Source: Lineus longissimus (Eukaryota; Nemertea; Pilidiophora; Heteronemertea; Lineidae). From it: 64,000 nt of DNA. The notes under the pieces are model-generated. The model was not told the origin of the DNA and searched no databases. It worked only from the letters and a program-made list of their open reading frames with translations. Positions 1 to 12,700 of the stretch are shown piece after piece (the stretch's first letter is position 1; each line of letters starts with the position of its first letter). Made by a program: the position numbers and the translations under genes. The DNA lies in contig NC_088323.1 of assembly GCF_910592395.1 (NCBI RefSeq), forward strand, positions 13,129,501 to 13,193,500, written 5' to 3'.

Positions 1-151
1 AAAGAATGAAATGTTTTACACTCCTAAACCATAATTGTACCGTTGCTTCAACCATAGAGAATAAGCTAAAAACTAAGCTCCAACAATACCCCATATCTAT
101 CTCTCTTTTACCTTTTACAAACATGACGAAGTCGGCTACATAAACAAATAA

Positions 152-484
152 ATCATCCCCATAAAACGGGATGATGAATTTGACCTAGGCCGGCTGGAGC
201 ACATCGCTCCCTCGGATGTTAACTTGCCCTTCATTCTTGAAAGAACTCAATTCCAACTCAGGGTCAGTTACTGTATGACAATAAACAAAGCGCAAGGACA
301 AACCTTTGACAAGCTCGGTATCTTCCTTCCGCAGTCAGTTTTCAGTCACGGACAACTATATGTTGCTTTTTCGAGGGCTAGACGTTTTCAGGACATTACT
401 GTACAAATCAATACAACCACAAAACAAGGATTCCTAGCCGAAGACGCCGTCACACAGAATATAGTTTATCAACAAATACTGTGA
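152..484 (+). pseudogene. Helitron Rep-helicase, C-terminal fragment
   Basis: The reading frame is open from 152 (in-frame TAA at 149-151) to the stop at 482-484. The protein has the last motifs of a Pif1-like helicase: LPF..ERTQFQLRVSYCMTINKAQGQT (motif V) followed by FSHGQLYVAFSRAR (motif VI). Rolling-circle Helitron transposases end in exactly this way, with the helicase unwinding DNA during transposition. Only the last ~110 residues are present; the Rep nuclease part would lie outside the window or is lost. The 3' terminus of the element follows 107 bp downstream on the same strand, which supports a Helitron rather than a host PIF1 gene. No ATG opens the fragment, so it is a remnant or a terminal exon. 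Confidence 0.85.
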
Positions 485-591
485 TCATTTCCGAGGTAAA
501 AACACATATCACTGTTTTTAATGTCTTGACAATGCCCAGGTGACAATGTAACTGTTTACAAACATTCCGCGCGGAGCGCGGGTTATGCTAG
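152..591 (+). mobile_element. Helitron 3' end with terminal hairpin and CTAG
   Basis: Downstream of the helicase stop, CCGCGC (567-572) pairs perfectly with GCGCGG (576-581) around a GGA loop. Ten bases later the sequence reads CTAG (588-591) followed by T at 592. Helitrons end in a short GC hairpin a few bases before CTRR and insert between A and T, so the element boundary is placed at 591/592. The 5' end (TC) is not in the window. Confidence 0.85.
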
Positions 592-2413
592 TAGAGAATG
601 AATGCGGAAGAATACCTCGAATGGTAACCGGGTGCAGACACATGAATAAGCTAGTGGCACAAATTTTAAACCAGTTAAACAATCTGTGAGAAATTTGTTG
701 GCCTTTACCTTTACGAGGGGGGGGGGGGGTAAAAATATAAACTTTCTCCAAGGGTCAACATGACCTATTTATCAGGTGTAAGAACAGATGCCTAAAGGAG
801 AGCACAATGGTCCATGATCATACTAGCGCCAGAGAGTGTTCTCCAAAGGGTCGATCGGTGTCCAAATATGATACGGGTGTATTCACATTGCACTTCATAG
901 GGGTACGTCGTACGTACCTACTGGTGAGCAAGGAAATAGAAATGATGTAGGGCAGTTATCATGCATGCAACTTAACTGAAACTTGGTATGTATTTTGTTT
1001 CTACATCTGCCTACACCTCGGCAGTGTTGAAATTTATATTCAGCACAAGTAATAACGCAATTGGATATTTTCAAATTCAATAACAAAAAAATTCAATAAC
1101 AAATTTAAAAAAAAAAGAAATGGTGTACGGGCCTTTCGAGGTTTACCTTTGAAGTCCGATCTCGACTTCAGTCGCCAAAGAAAAACCTCTCTGTTCGCCC
1201 GATCGCGACTAAATAGTCGCCATAACTCACTCGGCAACCCTTCACATAGAACACTTTCCACAGCTTTGTGCAACTGAGGTACTCCGGATGACAATTCTGG
1301 TTACTTACGGCGGTAGCTGAGCATGATTTTCATAATATAAGGTCTTCCAGGGTGAAAATTTGATTGTAGTTCTGAGAGTATTTGGCGTCAAATGTGATAT
1401 GAACAACATTGTGATCCGGAAACTCGGGCTTTATTGGGTGGTAGGCCTATTTCTGTGGAAACTCGGGTTCCAAAGGGTTAAAAACAAATTTTCTCAATGA
1501 TATCTTTATCACAAATAAATTTCAAATAACTAAGTAATTTTGTTTCATTGATTGAACCTTCCAGTCAGTTTAGCACAAGCTCTCTCTTGTCCAAATCCAT
1601 GATGAGAGTTTCTCATCACATGCAATGTCGTTGTATTGTATCGTCTGTGAATAATGAAGTTAATTACACAATACTTATCTTGGTTAATTGACCTGCGATT
1701 ACAATTAGCCTCTATATTAAGGCCAATGAGCGACTTGTTGGATTGATATTCTACCATTATTTCCTTTCAATCGTGATCAATGTAGAAATCATTACGCGCG
1801 TGAACCTTGTTTCCTCTCAGGAGCAGTGAAAAGTAATACAAAGCTCCATTCAGATTGATCCTCAGGGCTGAGGTCACTATTAACTGTTCAGTGAGATCAT
1901 GGGTCAAATATGATAAAATGCTAAAAAGGCCCTGTCATGCTTGAATAAGGTGTGGAATGTTAGTTTTTTTGGTTTGTAAACATGATATAAGACTTTTTTG
2001 ATTTGGAATAATGTTAACTAGCACACTACAGGTCGATTTTGACATAGGAACTCCTTTTCATGGTTTTCTTAGGGTGGAATGACACGGTCTTGCAGGCGGT
2101 AAAATGGCTCCACAGCGTGTCAAATTCTGACATGTCTCTGACAAATGTCAATAACACAAGTTAGAATAATTGGAATTGTTTTAAATTCATACATAGAGTT
2201 GTTAACATATAGGACTATACTCATGGAAAGTTTGAAGAAAAACACAGCATTGATTTTTTTTTAATGTATGTACATAGAATATTCAGGGAATGTATGTGAA
2301 ATTTAATTGTGTACAGGGCCCCACAGCATAGTCATTACCTGGTTGTTGTTTGCATGCGCACCCGTTTAGACGCCTGTATGGCCGGTGCGTTCCGTCTTCC
2401 GTCAGGTTTTATT
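592..2413. other. Non-coding stretch, no recognised gene
   Basis: Only short ORFs without recognisable motifs are present. A G-run lies near 718-730. I see nothing else that can be supported. Confidence 0.5.
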
Positions 2414-2900
2414 TTGGAGTTCCCGTCTCCTATAGTCCGGTTGCCATTTCCCAGCTGACGACACCAGACTACCATGACTACCTGGTTTCATTTCGGAGTT
2501 CTCTATATTGGTAGAACACGTGACTCGTTGAGTTGTCGCAGGCAACGAAATTATTAAGGACGCCTTATTTATGTTTGCATGTACGTATTATTTTAGGGGG
2601 GCTATTTATAAGTCCTCTAATAACAAGCCTCGTCCTAAGTTCTTGGCAGAAATGACACCTTAAGGCAGCGCGGAAATCGCTGCCGTGTGGCAATGTATGA
2701 CTCAATAAGGATGCATAACACATAATGCATACGGGTGATACACTATGAGAACCTCTATCTTTGGTGCTCATGGAGTAAGGCGACTGAGCTTCAACCTGTG
2801 GTTTTCGAAGTTTTCTTGTCGTGTCAAAGACGCATAACAATGAAGGCCAAAGCATGAACCTGACACAAAAACACCGGACTATAGGAGACGGGAACTCCAA
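2414..2900. repeat. 28-bp perfect inverted repeat, 431 bp apart
   Basis: Positions 2414-2441 (TTGGAGTTCCC...AGTCCGGT) are the exact reverse complement of 2873-2900. Similarity does not obviously continue outward. It may be the core of an old foldback or MITE element; no target-site duplication was identified. The intervening DNA has no recognised gene. Confidence 0.6.
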
Positions 2901-4383
2901 ACCTTCCGATGTAGTGGCAACCATGCAGGCGCTTATCTTTGGAAGTATCGTCAGGAGACGGCGCTGACGGTAACATTCTGACGATTGACCAATCATATTC
3001 CTTAATGAAGTGTTGAGCATCACCTCCCGTAAGGCACTTCTTGATTTGATAAAAAATGTACAAGAAATATACACTGTACATTTTGTAAGATATTTCTCCG
3101 GTTCCACGATAAATCAGCATGATTTTGCAAGTTTGAAGGATGATGATCTTAATACTCCTTCTCTTTGGACGTTGTGGGGGCCGGCTAATTATATGATTTT
3201 ATTTTGTCCATTGACCCAATAAATTAGGTCAGCAAATTGACGAAATCTACTGAATTAATTTAATTGGTCAGAAGCAGGCCGGGGTCGCACGCCGGCAAAT
3301 GCCTTGGTGGGAATCACTGAATTAGTCTGATCGCCAAGTGATCGACTTGCCATTTAGTTTGGTGATATTACCGTTTCTGACCAAATCAAAGAAGTTTTGA
3401 GGCGCGGGTAAGCCAACGGATTAATCGACGAGTAACTGCGGAGGAGGACTTTAGTCACTGAAACTCGGCAAATACTTGATTTGAATTCACATCAGACACT
3501 CTAAACAACCTCGCTCGACAAACATAAGGGTTGATAACGAATGTGGGAATGGCCTAAATTTCCCGAATTACAAAACGTCGAGGGCAGCATGAGCATGTGT
3601 GTGTGTATCTTGTGATAACTTCTTAACCGATATTTCACAATGGCTCTCTGAAACCGAGGAACAAATAACACTTTTTTCTCACCAACGGTTGGGAAAAGTT
3701 ATATTTAAAGCAAAATACTCTATAATAGCCTCTATGAGACTAATTGTCTGTATTCTTTTCATCCGAATTAGATGATGGTGTTTTTAGACTTTTACTCAGT
3801 AATATATTTCCGGTGTAAAAGTAGAAAATGTCCCCCTGGAAAAAGTGTCCAGCCTTATTGTATTCTGACGGATAATGTTGTATATTGTTCCATAGAGACC
3901 ATGATCGTCTATATAGCGCATAATAAAATCCTCTGTTTTCTAGGATATTTTTAACTTCTACGCCGTCTTGCTCGGGAAGAAGCTTTAGACAGACCCATCT
4001 AATGCAATACGCAGTCTAGATCTACGGATGAGGTTATGCATGCAATATCGAGATTGGTTGGTCAACAGGACTGCGATACTTTGCACAAGTATCTCCCGCA
4101 CACGTACGCGTACTGTTGAACCATAACCGTAGCTGGCACGGGCAAGCTAGTCTATCTGCTGCTTTTAGCGACGACTGACAAGTCAATGTGTCTATTTAGG
4201 AGAAGCAGACGGTTGGATAAAAGGATAATACAAGGATAACAAGAATAATGCGCGACCAGTAGCAAGCCGTCACACATACATCAGTGATTAGTGACACGAT
4301 ATCGGTGGTTAAAACAATGATTTCACGATCCACGTGGGTCACCGTGGTAGCAACATCAATCAGGAAAATAAGAAATAAGGGCT
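2901..4383. other. Non-coding stretch, no recognised gene
   Basis: The short ORFs here show no domain or codon pattern I can interpret. Nothing further is supported. Confidence 0.5.
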
Positions 4384-4588
4384 GTTTACACGGGACAATC
4401 AAACCAGACCATAGGCCTACAATACCAAATCAGATCACATCATTCTCGACGTGAGATTATGACGTGAGTCTCATAATGATGTCTGTTTTGTATATCGAAC
4501 CAGACCAGAACACATTCGTGCGTGTTTACACGGCATAAAAATCTAGACCGATCCAGATCTATCTCGATCAGTTTGGTCCCGTGTAAAC
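4384..4588. mobile_element. Small foldback/MITE candidate (GTTTACACGGGAC ends)
   Basis: GTTTACACGGGAC at 4384-4396 is the reverse complement of 4576-4588. The neighbouring bases are also similar in inverted orientation (..AATCAAACC and GGTTTG..). The span is ~205 bp and non-coding, with a third partial match (GTTTACACGG) near 4525. Terminal motifs of this kind occur in hAT-type MITEs, but no clear TSD is seen, so the class is a guess. Confidence 0.5.
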
Positions 4589-5539
4589 GGCACTATAGAG
4601 TCTGCTATTACATCTTGTTCGATATTGCCCCACTCTAAACTTGTCTGTATCAGGCCATGTGTTGTTTACAATATTTTCAGAAGGACGGATCCACTTCGGT
4701 ATATTGAACGGTATGTGCACCGAACGCTAGACTACCGACCAAAACGCCAAGTATGCATATTTGCCAAAACGTAGGCCTGTTAAAGTAATGTGTTTTTGAA
4801 AGTTGCGGATATACGCTTATCAAGCATTCGTCTGTCCGAGTATAAAAATAATCAATGCACCAACTCTTCAGTTTGTACTAAGGCAACGATTCGAGCCTGT
4901 CTGGCCTACTTTCAAGATGTTTGCATTGATTCAACATTCCATCCACGATTCATACGTCGTGTATCAAAACATATGTAGACGATAATATACTGATCAGACG
5001 TCCAAACTCTCGTCACGTTATTTCATAGTATTATTTACCATGCCAACAGTTCACAATCAAAAATCGGCCTGCACTATCACAATAATGCCAGCGCCAGTGT
5101 TTGTGATGGCATTTTAGACGACCCCCTGAGGGTCAGGAGAGCGAAGGATTTGGAAAGTGGATAGTGCTTGCAAAGAACGCCAAACACGAATTCAGTTCAT
5201 TGGTGGCCATTGTGCTTGTCATACCAACGACGGTAAACCGTATATGCACACGCGGACCATACCTCGCGCTGCGGCAATGGCCTTCTCTGCCAAAATATAT
5301 GGAAAATCAATTATGTTGGCGAGGTAACACATACACTAGGTGATGTTGACTAGGTTACAGGCTATCTTGGGCTTTCTCATCAGCACTGGATTTGTGAAAT
5401 TACCCCAACAAGAAGCTACTCCTGTGCATACAAATTCTAATTTAAATATCCACTAGGGGAAAGCTGGCCTGGACTGTACAGCGTCAATCATTTTGTCAAA
5501 TGAGTTTCAACAAAATTAATAGCAAAATATAATAAATGG
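4589..5539. other. Non-coding stretch, no recognised gene
   Basis: No recognisable coding region or repeat. Confidence 0.5.
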
Positions 5540-6060
5540 GGACACGTTTCCATTTAATGAATAGAAAATAGAAAATACGGACATATTTTCAAAGAATGAA
5601 TAGCTTTAAAAGAGAAAATAGGGAATGATAATAACAAAATAGAATAATTTCTACAGAATTGATATGATAATAATAATAGCCAATTAGAAAATAGGGGCAG
5701 ATTTCTACAGAATGAATAACAAGATGGAAAAACGTGACACATTTATTTTCTACAGGATGAAGAGCGAATAAGAAAATAGGGGCAGTTTTCTACAAAATTA
5801 ATAGCGAATAAAAAAATAGGGGCAGATTTCTACAGAATGAATAGCAAGTTAGAAAATAGGGGCAGATTTCTACAGATTGAATAACGAATTAGAAAATAGG
5901 GGCAGTTTCTACAGAATGATTAGCAAATTAGAAAATAGGGGTAGTTTTCTGCAGAATGAATAGCTGATTAGAAAATAGGGGCAGATTTCTACAAAATGAA
6001 TAGCAAAATAGGAAAAAGGTCACATTTCCAGAAAATGAATAGCATAGAAAACAAAACAAA
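5540..6060. repeat. 40-bp minisatellite, about 12 copies
   Basis: The motif GGCAGATTTCTACAGAATGA then ATAGCAAGTTAGAAAATAGG recurs with a 40-bp period. Clear starts are at 5821, 5861 and 5901, then ~39-40 bp spacing to ~5980. Degenerate copies extend both ways, from about 5540 to 6060. It is AT-rich with strong strand asymmetry. Confidence 0.85.
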
Positions 6061-6795
6061 AACAGTTCATTTTCTGGTCGCTTTTACCCCTGGCGGTACG
6101 TGATTAATTCTGATGATCTGGTTTTATTAAACATCGGATAGGCTTTTAAGACTTACTTTAACAATTGATAGGTCTGCATTTTCGTTTCGGGATTGAGACA
6201 AGGCAAGAAGAAATGAGAATATTCTTGGCTGTGTTTAATTGAAGATGGTGTCAATCGTAAATGGCAAATTTTGCGCAATGGTACATAAGTCATACACCCA
6301 TCACAAAGTCTTATAAATTATGAGACCGCAAGAAAGCTGAAATGTTTACCTTCAGTTTGAGTTATTGGGTTATTTTTCTTCTATCTCGGCAACGATGGGA
6401 GGTCATAACCTTCCTTTCAGATAATTGCTCTGACATGCCACCATAGACGTTCCATAGAGTTCTACCAGGGCTTAAAGCAGTACAGTTGCTTATTTGTTAT
6501 TCTGGGCGTGTAGACGAATTCAAGAAACAGGCCATTATAAGCCAACCCCGACCAAACTGACCTATTCTCAATCTATTGCAGTGCATAGTGTACACCCATA
6601 TCATGTATACGACAAATGTGTTTGCGCAGCAACTGGTAGAAACGAGGTCGAAAACACCCCGGTCCCGCTATACTGTCGACATCGTCCCACCCAATATTAT
6701 AATCAATAGAAATCTGGTGCTCGGCGCATTTGGGCAGACGGCAGCAGACGAGAATCATTCAGTGTAAACGTATTCACGAGGCGATACCTTTCAAG
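6061..6795. other. 5' flank of the EF-hand gene
   Basis: No recognised coding sequence. It would contain the promoter and any 5' UTR exon of the downstream gene, but no specific element can be placed with confidence. Confidence 0.4.
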
Positions 6796-9700
6796 ATGTG
6801 TGACGTTGACGACATTATGACAAAATGCGGCACTAATGCCGAAGCCTGCAAAAAGATTTGCGATGATGGTTGTGGAGCTTTTGATAAATATGATAAAGAC
6901 AAAAATGGGAGTCTGTCCAAGGAAGAAATCGGCACCCTTCTTGCTGCAGGAGGCTCCAACATGTCTAAGGAGGTAGGGGAACATTTTCGTTAAATTCTAT
7001 CGTGTCCCGTGCCCGGCATCTTGATCCATCGCACGAATACTCCTAATCATGTTAATCCAAGAGGAAATTTGGATGCGGGCACGAATGCACGCTATCGGTT
7101 TTGTTGTACTAAGCTTTAACATAACAGGTTTTCGGCCACTGCATGCTTCTTTTACTAGGCATCTTGCCAAATCTATTGCAGGACTTGGCCGATTATTAAG
7201 CAGAGGAAAATGATGGAGGCATGTGTCATAACTTTGTTCAGTTAAAGAGATCCAGTCGTAGCATAAGTCTTTATTTAGACCAGCTGAATTTGGTAAAAAT
7301 AACTAAATTGGTGATTACTTCTTATGCAGCTCATTGGCTACATAACCAACTACCTGAGAGGAACTCGAAACTGCTTACATTTATCAATGGACGCTTATTC
7401 CTGCCTTAGGTTTTAACCGGGCCGTTTACAAATCCCCATTTTTATAAGTGTTTCGCTATAGGTTTCCTTTAATATACCCGGTTAAAATCCCAGCGATAAA
7501 ACGTAACGCCGCACCGCCTTAATGAATAAATGTGCAACCATAGTCCCTCTTGGCCATCCATTAATATCTGGATTTCAAAAGAGCACAAAGCATACATGCA
7601 GTATATATTTGGCAGACTCCCTTCTCTTCCCAAAGCAGTTTAAAAAATGTATACTATTATTAAAAAGAAACATTTTGACTAAAACTTTAAAGGATTCATT
7701 TGCTATTGCCCCCCCCCGTCTACGCTTCGTAGGCCCACCCTTTAAAGATTACTGACGATTATATAGATGACCCTCAAGTGACCCATGCACAGGGTCATTC
7801 ACTGCAACATTGTCAGGCCGGGCCAGGCTGACCTCAAGGGACCCTGGGCAAAGCATGTAAGTCCAGGCAACGGTTGGTAAGCGGGCATTTTCAGGAAATT
7901 AGGTCACATGAAATATCATTCCATGGCCAACATGTCGGTAGAAGGTAATCTGGTTACTTAATGCATTACTGTTCAGACAGTTATGGAGTGCCCTGCCGAA
8001 GCACATCAGAGAGGCTGAATCTATATTGGCCTTCAAGCGCCTCTTAAAATCTTGGCTGTTCAGTACTGCATTTGGGGAGACGTAGCTCTTGTAGCAGATT
8101 TCATATGGATTCTGCGCTCTAAGACATCATTGTATTCTATTGTATTACTATTTCACATGTCATGCATCATGGGCCCTGTTGTTGTCTGTCATAGGCTATT
8201 ATTCCGGTCAAACCCGATGTAGTATCTGTGTCTAGTATCTGTGTGTCAGTGTTTCCCCGAGATTAGAGAGTTTTCGAAAATCGTGATTTTGTATAGTACT
8301 GTAGTTTTAAGCGTGTTTTTGTATAGTTGAACTGTTGAGTCACATGTCTGTTAACTATGGCGAACCAAATAGCACATTGCCAAATCCATCCAAGGGTATA
8401 AGGTGCAGATATTGAGATAATTGGCTTTGCCAATCTGTGGCGTTCAAAACTGGTTTTTCAATTTGCCCATTGATGCCCTTTGATGTCCATTGATGCCCAT
8501 TGATGCCCTTTGATGCCCATTGATGCCCATTGATGCCCCTTGATGCCCGTTGATGCCGAGGTGGTTGCATCAAACAGATTCTGATCCGCGGTTGGCCCTC
8601 TAAATATGGATGATGAAAAAAAAACGTGCTCGGACGCCAAATCTACACTTAACCTTCAATAAATCTGTACGATCTGTGGTACGAATTAAACAAATATAAA
8701 TCGGGTCTGACCACCGGTCTATAATTGGTTCTCAGTTATCGCCCTGCCTGAGGCAATTGTTGGGTAAAAAACAATGGTGTCTAAGTGCATTCCTTCGTCA
8801 TTCGACAGTCGACACAATCGGACTGGTCTCCGGAAATGGGCTAGACAAAACTGGTATGAAAAAAATAATTGCCATGGCGATAACAAACTTAAAACAACGC
8901 AAGTCTTTCTTGGTACCCAAAACACATGAAGATAATTACAACGCATTTGTACATTTTCACCGCCCACAAAAATACACCTTCTTACTTAAGCGTATCCTGT
9001 TGCGCAGAAGTTATCTGCTCAACTCGTGGCTAATTAGTGTTTACCCAGGGGTCATTGCGCGCTCCTATGGTCACTTGCACTGTCCCTGGTATCATGTTGA
9101 GCTAAAACATATTCGATTGGTCAACGAATAACATTTGACATGCAAATAAGATGTAAATATTGTTTTGACACTTGGCATATTCATTATGTTGAATCGGCGA
9201 AAAGGGCGGCATTATTAGACTAGATAACCATTTACCCTAATGCGATCACAAATCAATTGATGGCATAATAGAACTTCATGGACACGGAAAATATATGAAA
9301 CTAAATTAAATGCTGATATAAAAAATTAATTGCCTCTACAAGAATACCTGATCATTGCCTCTAAACGCAACAGCAGGAAACTGCAGCCACTCCTGAGCCT
9401 CAAAATTGGTTCTGCGATCATCCAGCCTACTACAGAAGTAAGAAATCTCGGTCCGCAGTTTGATAACTCAGTGACAATGACCCAGCAAGTGTGAGCAGAG
9501 CTATGTATTTCCAGATCTACAGGTTATCAAAAATTCTCAGGCACTTGGATGACGTCACATGTGCCCGGGCTCTTAATGCCCTCGTCACATCAAGACTTGA
9601 TTTCCAGAACGGTCTATTGCTGGGACTACCCGACTGTGAAGTGTCTAGATTGCAAAAGGCTCAAAACTCAGCCGCCAGGTTGCTAACCAGAACAAGGGAG

Positions 9701-12700
9701 CGGGAGCATATCACTCCGGTGCTGAAACAGCTACACTGGCTCCCTGTGAGGCAGCGCATTGAGTATAAGGTACTATTGCTCATTCACACAGCACTGCATT
9801 GTTCGGCAATGCCCAGTGCACATCAAGGAGCTGTTCGCAACCAGGAACCCAGTGCGACAGCTCCGCTTAGCAGACGATCTATGGCTCCTCCATATTCCTC
9901 GTGCCAAAGGAGGACATGGGGATCGATCTGTTGGTGTCCTGGGTCCGAGGCTGTGGAATGAGCTGCCTTGAACTCTGCGCTGTCTCACATCTACAACAAC
10001 TTTTGAAAACCAACTTAAAACTTTTTATTTTACCAGCACATTTTTATAAGTCATTCAATGCACTATGTCTTGGTCATGTGATTTTTACTACCTTGTTTTT
10101 ACCATAATATCATCATTGGTCATTTTATGTACAGTGGTTAGGAAATGTTTTAACGCATTGATGTAGCACTTTAATGTGAATAAATTATCATTATTATTAT
10201 TATTATTATTAAGAAAATTGCGTCATTTAGTCGGGCCATTCGGGCACTCCGAAAAAATTAGAACTGAGGAAGCACGTGTTACAAATGCCAATCGCGCGAG
10301 TACTGTGAAAATATCATTTCAAAATCCCTTTTGATAATTTATTTTATATCTAAGTATAAGGCTTCTTCATCTGTATTCACCCTGAGATAATTGCTCAATT
10401 TTACAATTATTTGGTCGGCTACAAACGGTTTTGGTCATGATGAAACAGTGCTGACACGTATTGCCCGAATAGACGGGTCATAGGTCAAACATTCTACGTC
10501 ACCACCAGATTCTGGCGGTGACGGATATGGATATGACGGACACGAGTATCCAGGGTCTAGTGGTGCAGCCATTTTAAATGCTAATCTAGTAGACCCCGGA
10601 TGTAGAGGTTGAGTAGTGTTCTATTCAGACTCGTGCTATGGAACGAACACGGTTCGTGCAGCAATTTGAGACTGTTTCTATCATGGTCGCTTTGAATTGA
10701 CCAACACAGGCGAAGGGGGGGGGGCACTGCATGTGAGCAGGGGATATTCCCGTTAATAATGTATAAAGTCAATAAACTGTAATAACTCTTATCCCGAGCG
10801 TCATATTTCTTCATACTTATGGCATTTTTATCGAGTAAATATGTTCAAATCATCCCAGTCCCCCCCCCCCCCCCATGACTCTTCCTGTTGCACGTGCACG
10901 TGTACCTTCAAAAAACATCTGCCCCCCCCACCCGTGAAAAAAACTTAGAGCTCACTTATTCCATGGCACCAGCTAATTATTGCCTTATTCTACTTTTTAG
11001 ACGGTGTTTTCATTTTGTGATCTGGATGCTGATAACAAAGTAACGAAGGAGGAATTCATCAAAGCATTAGTCTGGTATGTAGAAGTTTATGTCTCGATGC
11101 GGAATTTCAGTGCTGCCATCTGGAATCACGCGACAGCTCGAAGTGCATTGATCCATAATTCGTACCCGGTGTAAAATGAATGGACGTTCTAGGAATGCAG
11201 GACCCCGTACAATAGCTGTGTATTGTCAACGAATGTTGTTAATGGTTTGGTTAGGGTTAGCTACATAATCTTCAACAAAGGAACTCTGCGACTCTATTCA
11301 CTTTAACAAAAGGACCGGACTTAGATTCCGGGGATTTTGCATTTCTATACACCTTACTCTAAAATAACTATGTTCTCTGTGTAAAAGCGCGTCATAATAA
11401 GATTCTGCTCTACTACGGGAAGTACATTCCAATGACCGAATTCTTTGTTGTATAGGGTGGGTAAGTGCACATTTTGATGCCCACGGGGTATAGCCCTTTG
11501 GAAAAATACCCGATTTGCTTTGAAATACCCCAACCTTCCTTACAAAAGATTTTATCAATGGACTCTTCTTTCGGAAGATATAACCATCCTCGATTATGCA
11601 CTGAGATGTCAACAGACCAGAGTCAGTCGTATCCTCCTCACTGACCCTGGAATTCACCGATGATTATTCGCGGGATAAGACGGTCATATCTACTCCGCCG
11701 AACTCAGTTAATATTGCAAACCATCATCGCATCTTAAACGCGCTCTCATTGGCTGAAATTTTGAATTCATGGGACGCACCTGCGGAATTTCTTGTTATTG
11801 CACGATCTGGTAAGGAGCATTCATCCTACCCCCGCAATCGGAGATAGACGTGGATAAATACCACAAAAGAAAAATATAACAAGGAGTAAATTGATGATGA
11901 TCTGGAAAGCAGTTTGTATTAATTTGAAAAGCGCTTTTGAAACCATGAAAGGAACAAATTCATCATCGCACGGCGTGTGTGTTGAGATGTTAGAACAGCC
12001 GACAATCCCACTGGAAGCCCGTGGGTTGATGTAGGGCATCAGCGCGGTATTTTCGCATGTGTTTGGTGGTTAACCTCAAGATCGATGTGAGCTTACACGA
12101 CGAACGAAAATACATAGGTTATCACTCGACGACCTTTCCGTGTCCTACATCGATACATCATGATCGTTTGGGACTACGACTCGACTGAAGACGAGAGTTC
12201 GCGGGATAACGTTCGTAATAAAATCGGATGGCCAAGTAAAAACTATCGTCGTTACACGTTGATTTCAGATTGATATGTAAAGAACGAAGCCCTGTTTCAA
12301 CCGAACATGTCCTGATTGACGCACAACGTCCATCTTTATCGACTCTTATGATCACATTTTCATGATAACAACATCTTTCTGACACTTGCGTGTAGCCAAT
12401 CATACAACATGGCCGTTGCAACTTTGACAAGGATATACTTCCAAATATTTTGTTTTGATAATTATTCTATTTGCTGGAATACTTACATATAGCTTATATG
12501 AGGCTCTCGAGGAAGCTCTTAGATTTTAAATATACACCAACTTCCATTCCCAGGGGTCAATACGCTCCCCCTATATGCCTTCGTCGTCGTCTGATGTAGG
12601 CGATGTCGTCAGGCGTCCAGGGTCTACATACAGTGCAGCTATTTTGAATTGCTGATCAAATAGCCCCCTGACTACATTTACGCCATTAACTCGGTGACGT

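Noticed and set aside
5540-6060. CRISPR-like array
   Set aside because: The 40-bp units are contiguous without unique spacers, and the genome is eukaryotic.
8355-8640. GIKGHQWASM-type repeat proteins on the minus strand
   Set aside because: They are the translation of a 10-bp tandem repeat in several frames; no gene context.
8757-9131. 124-codon ORF in intron 1 of the EF-hand gene
   Set aside because: No motif, no splice context that helps, and it lies in repeat-rich intronic DNA.
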